Assembly: GCF_902859705.1 (NCBI RefSeq)
Contig: NZ_CADIJO010000022.1
Coordinates: 1 to 64,000, forward strand
Source of the DNA: Achromobacter deleyi
GTDB lineage: Bacteria > Pseudomonadota > Gammaproteobacteria > Burkholderiales > Burkholderiaceae_B
DNA length: 64,000 bases
Direction: 5' to 3'
Made by a program: the position numbers and the translations under genes. This document shows, piece by piece, positions 60,231-64,000 of this stretch (positions within the stretch are counted from its first letter, which is position 1; each line of letters begins with the position of its first letter). Below the pieces are notes generated by a model, which was given only the letters and a program-made list of their open reading frames with translations, was not told the origin of the DNA and made no database searches.

Positions 60231-60262
60231 GGTTGGAAGTTCCAACTTGCGGTCTTCCAACC
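60231..60262 (-). promoter_or_regulatory. Leader hairpin of the 42-residue gene
   Basis: GGTTGGAAG (60231-60239) and CTTCCAACC (60254-60262) pair perfectly, 39 to 70 bp upstream of the ATG. Inside the likely 5' untranslated region. It could control translation of the small protein, or be part of a promoter dyad. Confidence 0.5.
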
Positions 60263-60382
60263 GACCGCACAACCGGATACTGGGCTGGCGGGGGAATTGG
60301 GTAACTCGGTATTCTAGCTTGAAATTTGGGAGAGCGCTAATTTGGGCTTTTCGGGGTTGCTTTTCGAGGGGGCGTTGATCTT

Positions 60383-60554
60383 CGTAGGTCGCCCCTGGCG
60401 GCGGTGGCTTGCGGAGTGGGCGCCCACGATTGCGGTCCGGCGCGCCGGCGCCGGACTTCCCCTTCGTCATCGTCGTCCGCCTTCGGCTCCCTTCCGATTC
60501 CCTCGGGCGCATCGAGGTTGCCCACTCCGCAAGCCACCGCCGCCAGGGGCTACG
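60383..60554 (+). repeat. Intergenic palindromic element, copy 3
   Basis: The cleanest copy in plus orientation. Arms 60391-60421 and 60520-60550 are perfect 31-nt reverse complements. CGTA (60383-60386) pairs with TACG (60551-60554) outside, with bulge GGTC. The 98-bp core is nearly that of copy 2; the inner hairpin (60435-60456) keeps its 9-bp stem but has a changed base pair and loop (GCCG). The second module follows at 60571. Confidence 0.92.
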
Positions 60555-60570
60555 TGTGTCGACGTTCGCC

Positions 60571-60834
60571 GCGCTGCTATACCCGTGTGCAGGGAATGGA
60601 ATCTGCAGGGTCGCCAAGCCGCGGCCGCGCGGGCGGCCACGTTTGGCATTGCGGTGTTGAAATTGTGGCGGTGGCGCTTCGCGCTGGTGGAGGTAGGGGT
60701 TCTTAAGGTTACGCAATTGTTTTGGGGGGGCGGTGATGGGCGGCGCGGCATGGGATGGCTTGCGCGTGACGAGTGTCTCGCGCGCCGCCCATCGGGCGCT
60801 GCACATTTATGTCGAATGCCACGGCATCCGCGCC
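60571..60834 (+). repeat. Second conserved module after element copy 3
   Basis: Partner of 41090-41353: same blocks in the same order, including GATGGGCGGCGCG (60735-60747) and its perfect reverse complement (60781-60793), and the ending ATCCGCGCCG. Spacers between blocks differ. No coding gene supported; the 60193-61261 interval (1069 bp) otherwise holds only copies 3 and 4, and 60835-61067 shows nothing else. Confidence 0.85.
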
Positions 60835-61067
60835 GCTAGAAGACCGGGGGCAGTCGGGCGTCAATTCAACAGGTGATCAAGACGCGCTCGCGCTCCGCAA
60901 GCGCGATAGCGGCATCGGTGTACGCAAGACGGCGCGTAAGTCTCGTAAGGCCGCCCGCGCGGCCGGCACGAGACGGGCCCCGCACCCCGCTCCACCCCCC
61001 CACTGATCTTCACCAACATGCCAAGCACACAACTCGCCCCAGGGGCCGTCGTTAATCCTCGTCAAGA

Positions 61068-61228
61068 GCGCGTGGCGGGGTGGGTGTGGGGTGGGCGGGG
61101 CGTTAGATGCGCCCGAGGGAATCCGTAGGGAGCCGAAGGCGTACGAGGATGACGACGGGGCAGTCCGGAGCGAAGGCTCCGGACCGCAATCGTAGCCCCG
61201 CCCACCCCACACCCACCCCGTCACGCGC
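61068..61228 (-). repeat. Intergenic palindromic element, copy 4
   Basis: Minus-orientation copy. Arms 61071-61101 and 61195-61225 pair over 31 bp with one G-T wobble, and three more pairs extend outward. The arm sequence is unlike those of copies 1-3 (14 of 31 positions shared with copy 3 by my count) and very G-rich. The core (93 bp) is the family core with the 9-bp inner hairpin. It starts 33 bp after the co-oriented minus-strand LysR gene ends. The CGTA/TACG outer pair is absent. Confidence 0.85.
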
Positions 61229-61261
61229 GGCTCAAGAACTCAAACCGCCGCAAACAAAAAA

Positions 61262-62224
61262 CTACTCAGCCGGCCCCAACTTAGGCCGAATGAAATCCAT
61301 AAAAGCCCGAGTCTTAGCCGGCTGAATACTAGACGGATAGACAACATAGATAGAAATAGGATCCACAGACCATCCCGGCAACACTCGCCGCAAAGAATTC
61401 CGCTTGATGATCGGATCCAACGCCTGACAATGCGGCATTCGCGTAATCGCCAGATCCAACCCCGCCAGCGTCCCCGCGATACTCATATTGTTCGCAGCAA
61501 GATGCCCGCTGACCGGAACCAGCTCGCTCACCTTGCCGTTGTGCAGCGTCCAGTGGGAATGTGCGTCATCGATCGTCGTGCGCAGGCACTGGTGCTGCGT
61601 CAGGTCGCTGGGTGTCTTCGGTTCGCCGAAACGTTCCAGATAGCGGTCCGAGGCGTACAGGTAATTGTCCAGCGACACCAGTTCCTGGATCACCGCGCCG
61701 TCGCTGCGCGGCGTCACCGCCGCGGTGCCGTTGTCGATATTGGCTGTCGGGTAATCGCTGTTGCGGCCGAATCGCAGCACGATATCGAACGGCGTGCCTT
61801 GCGCGTCCGATGCCGTCATCATGCTCAGGTCGAACTCGCATTCCACTTCCGGATAGCGGTCCGTGAAATCGTTGATCGTTTCCGGCAGCAGCCAGATGGC
61901 CAGGCTGTAGGGCATCGATACCCGCAGGTTGCCCGATGGGCCGCCCGACAGCGTCTGCAGTTGTTCGTGCGCCAGGCGCGCCTCGTCGATCAGGCCCTGG
62001 CAGCGGCTCATGTAGGCCGCGCCCGCTTCCGTCAGGTCCAGGCGGCGCGTATTGCGGTTGATCAGGCGCAGCCCGATCGCGCGTTCCAGCTCGTTGATCC
62101 GGCGTGACAGCGTGGACGTGGGCATATTCAGCGCGCGGGCGGCCAGGCTGAAGCTCTTGCGCTTGGCTACCTCTACGAACAAGGCGATGTCATTGAGCTG
62201 GACGGTCGAAGCTTCCATAGGCAT
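61262..62224 (-). CDS. LysR-family transcriptional regulator
   Basis: 320 residues. MEASTVQLNDIALFVEVAKR then MPTSTLSRRINELERAIG is the DNA-binding domain; the effector domain opens with GNLRVSMPYSLAIWLLPETI. It belongs to the DsdC/GcvA-like branch. An alternative start is Met3. The last 60 or so codons are G/T-biased on the coding strand, unlike the 5' part. It stands alone; target genes are not evident. Confidence 0.88.
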   Translation of the reverse strand: MPMEASTVQLNDIALFVEVAKRKSFSLAARALNMPTSTLSRRINELERAIGLRLINRNTRRLDLTEAGAAYMSRCQGLIDEARLAHEQLQTLSGGPSGNLRVSMPYSLAIWLLPETINDFTDRYPEVECEFDLSMMTASDAQGTPFDIVLRFGRNSDYPTANIDNGTAAVTPRSDGAVIQELVSLDNYLYASDRYLERFGEPKTPSDLTQHQCLRTTIDDAHSHWTLHNGKVSELVPVSGHLAANNMSIAGTLAGLDLAITRMPHCQALDPIIKRNSLRRVLPGWSVDPISIYVVYPSSIQPAKTRAFMDFIRPKLGPAE

Positions 62225-62443
62225 TCCGGTTGGGGCCGCCCGAGTTTACGCCACTCCGGCGCCCGCCCCAACGGGTTCCCAGGCGGGTTGAGCCTGTCCT
62301 GGAATCCGCACATTGTCAGATTTGATTGCAAATTTGCATGCCGTGCCATGGGTTGGCGCAGGCATATCCCCTACACTTCAGGCGAAAACACGCATACCAA
62401 GACCGCAGCGGTTATCCGGAAATCGCAAAAGGGCACAGCAGGC

Positions 62444-63379
62444 ATGACTGACACGCCGACGTTCTTTACCGTTCTGACGCCGACCTACAACCGGGCGGGC
62501 ACCCTGCACCGGGTGTATGAATCGCTATCCCGCCAGACGTTTCGGGATTTCGAATGGGTCATCGTGGACGACGGCTCCACCGACAACACCCACGAAGCCG
62601 TGCTCGATTGGCAGCAGCGGGCTGATTTTCCCATCCGCTATGTCTGGCAGAACAACCAGCACAAGAAAACTGCCTTCAACCGGGGCGTGCGCGAGGCGCA
62701 TGGCCAGTTGATCGTCGGGCTCGACAGCGACGACGAAATGCCGCCTGACGCCCTGGCCACCTTCAAGGCCGCCTGGGACGCCATTCCGCCTGCGCGCCGC
62801 GATTCCTACGTGGCCATCACCGGGCTCTGTGCGCGGCCCGACGGCAGCATCGTCGGCGACCGCTATCCGCAGGACGTCTTCGACAGCACCGCCGTCGACG
62901 TGTATTTCCGCTATCGCATCAAGGGCGAGAAATTCGGCTGCATGCGCACCGATATCCTGCGCAAATTTCCGTTTCCCGAAGACGTCGCCGGCTTCGTGCC
63001 CGAAAGCCTGGTGTGGTGGGCGATTGCGCGGGCGGGCTATCTCAGCCGTTTCATCAACCAGGTCGTGCGCACCTATCACGACACCCCGGGCGGCTTGAGC
63101 CAGGGCGCCGTGTCGGTGCGCAACAACGCGCAGGGGCTGTACCTGCTGGCCTGGGACATGCTGCAGCACCACCTGGAATTCTTCCGCTTCCGGCCGCGCG
63201 AATTCATCATGGCTGCCGCGCGCTACACGCGGTTCCGGCTGCACCTGAAGCATTCCGGCGTGCCGACGGCCGTGCAGGCCTACCGCCTGACGCAGCCGTG
63301 GGCGCGCGTGATGGTCGGCATCATGTGGCCGCTGGGCTATGCGCTGTATCGGCGCGACCGGCGGCGTGGCGTGGCTTGA
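62444..63379 (+). CDS. GT2 family glycosyltransferase
   Basis: 311 residues. N-terminal GT-A fold: TPTYNRAGTLHRVYESLSRQ, VDDGSTDNTHEAV and the DXD-like GLDSDDEMPPD, which binds the nucleotide sugar's metal. A C-terminal helical region (LAWDMLQHHLEFFRFRPREF, RVMVGIMWPLGYALYRR) contains a hydrophobic stretch that may sit on the membrane. Substrate unknown; cell-surface polysaccharide synthesis is likely. The ATG at 62444 fits the family start; the upstream open frame (from 62288) is AT-rich and has no family sequence. Confidence 0.9.
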   Translation: MTDTPTFFTVLTPTYNRAGTLHRVYESLSRQTFRDFEWVIVDDGSTDNTHEAVLDWQQRADFPIRYVWQNNQHKKTAFNRGVREAHGQLIVGLDSDDEMPPDALATFKAAWDAIPPARRDSYVAITGLCARPDGSIVGDRYPQDVFDSTAVDVYFRYRIKGEKFGCMRTDILRKFPFPEDVAGFVPESLVWWAIARAGYLSRFINQVVRTYHDTPGGLSQGAVSVRNNAQGLYLLAWDMLQHHLEFFRFRPREFIMAAARYTRFRLHLKHSGVPTAVQAYRLTQPWARVMVGIMWPLGYALYRRDRRRGVA

Positions 63380-63468
63380 GGCGCGGGCGCCGGTATACGA
63401 ATCCTGCGGGCGCCTGCACATGAATCCTGCTGCTGCAAGCGCGGGGGTGCCAGCCCCCGCCTGACCCA

Positions 63469-64000
63469 TTACGTTGCGGCGGCCGCGTGGCCCAGTCCCA
63501 GGTAGACCTCGACCACGCGCGGGTCCACGGCCACCTCGGCGGCGGGGCCTTCCAGCGTGACCGCGCCGGTTTCCAGCACGTAGGCGTAGTCGGCCACTTG
63601 CAGCGCGGCGCGGGCGTTCTGTTCGATCAGCAGGATGGACACGCCCATGTCGCGCAGGTGCGCGACGATGCGAAAGACCTCGCGCACGATGCGCGGGGCG
63701 AGTCCCAGGCTGGGTTCGTCCAGCATCAGCAGGCGCGGCTTGGCCATCAGGGCGCGGCCCACGGCCAGCATCTGGCGTTCGCCGCCCGATAGCGTGCCGG
63801 CCAGCTGGGCGCGGCGTTCCTGCAGCCGCGGGAACAGCGCGTAGACCTCGGCCAGCGTCTTGTCCTGGTCGCGCAGGCCGCGGCGAAAACGGTCGAACGC
63901 GCCCAGCGCCAGGTTGTCTTCCACCGTCATTTCGGCGAACAGTTCGCGCTTTTCGGGCACCAGGTTCATGCCGGCGGCCACCATTTCCTCGATCTCGGCG
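63469..64000 (-). CDS. livF: Branched-chain amino acid ABC ATPase, LivF-like, N-terminus cut by edge
   Basis: The last 176 residues of an ABC ATPase of the LivF type; the frame is open through 64000, so the start and Walker A lie outside. Visible: [20 protein letters not shown], signature [15 protein letters not shown], Walker [14 protein letters not shown], and [20 protein letters not shown] with the H-loop replaced by the usual Q/N of this group. Imports branched-chain or other amino acids or organic acids with partners outside the window. Confidence 0.9.
   Translation of the reverse strand, partial: AEIEEMVAAGMNLVPEKRELFAEMTVEDNLALGAFDRFRRGLRDQDKTLAEVYALFPRLQERRAQLAGTLSGGERQMLAVGRALMAKPRLLMLDEPSLGLAPRIVREVFRIVAHLRDMGVSILLIEQNARAALQVADYAYVLETGAVTLEGPAAEVAVDPRVVEVYLGLGHAAAAT

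Noticed and set aside
60467..60751. 94-codon frame shared by copies 2 and 3 (minus strand)
   Set aside because: Both frames are of equal length and partly alike, but the similarity follows conserved DNA blocks, and spacers differ without keeping reading-frame sense. No ribosome site. A weak case for a real small protein cannot be fully excluded.

Overview
The window is about 64 kb of high-GC chromosomal DNA. I take it to be from a betaproteobacterium of the family Alcaligenaceae (Achromobacter/Bordetella type). The grounds are three periplasmic tripartite-tricarboxylate (Bug-type) receptors sitting among small catabolic operons, many LysR regulators, the hda / HAD phosphatase / pcnB order, and a double-length UvrA. 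The genus is inference. I saw no rRNA, tRNA, CRISPR array, phage or insertion sequence. Coding density is high, and most long antisense reading frames are shadows typical of high GC.

Layout. 1-11.9 kb is housekeeping: pcnB (cut by the edge), a HAD phosphatase, hda, purM, an unknown acidic protein, miaA, mutL, a DedA membrane protein, amiC overlapping tsaE, and fumC. 12.2-18.7 kb holds an AEC carrier, a Bug receptor, a LysR regulator, gamma-glutamyltransferase and an APC permease. 19-30.6 kb holds two catabolic operons on the minus strand, each facing a divergent LysR gene. The first is acyl-CoA dehydrogenase, Bug receptor and CoA-transferase. The second is maleylacetate-reductase-like, TfdA-like dioxygenase, Bug receptor, FMN hydroxyacid oxidase, NTF2-like protein and FAH-family hydrolase. 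30.6-35.9 kb holds purU, an FAD oxidoreductase with a flavin reductase, pdxH, a ChaC-like cyclotransferase and an MFS exporter.

36.3-40.9 kb is a complete MacA-MacB-NodT export system. 41.4-45.4 kb has tcdA and a three-gene Rieske oxygenase operon (NagG/NagH/NagAb-like) facing a NahR/NagR-like LysR gene. 45.5-49.6 kb is a FecI-FecR-TonB receptor iron-uptake module with a candidate Fur box. 49.6-51.5 kb carries pabB and a pabC-like gene. 51.5-57.2 kb is one 1919-residue tandem UvrA, with a consensus LexA box upstream. 57.5-59.9 kb is an IclR, KDPG aldolase and KDG kinase operon. The last part has a 42-residue basic protein gene, another LysR gene, a GT2 glycosyltransferase and the 3' part of livF.

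The most unusual feature is a family of four intergenic elements (about 12.0, 40.9, 60.4 and 61.1 kb). Each has a conserved core of 93-103 bp between two 31-nt arms. The arm sequence differs between copies, yet the two arms of each copy stay complementary (two copies perfect, one with a single wobble, one with one mismatch and one wobble). Three of the four lie 26-47 bp after the stop codon of a gene in the same orientation, and the 3' ends of those genes become C-poor and G/T-rich on the coding strand. Two copies carry a second conserved module with its own 13-bp palindrome. I could not name this element from memory.
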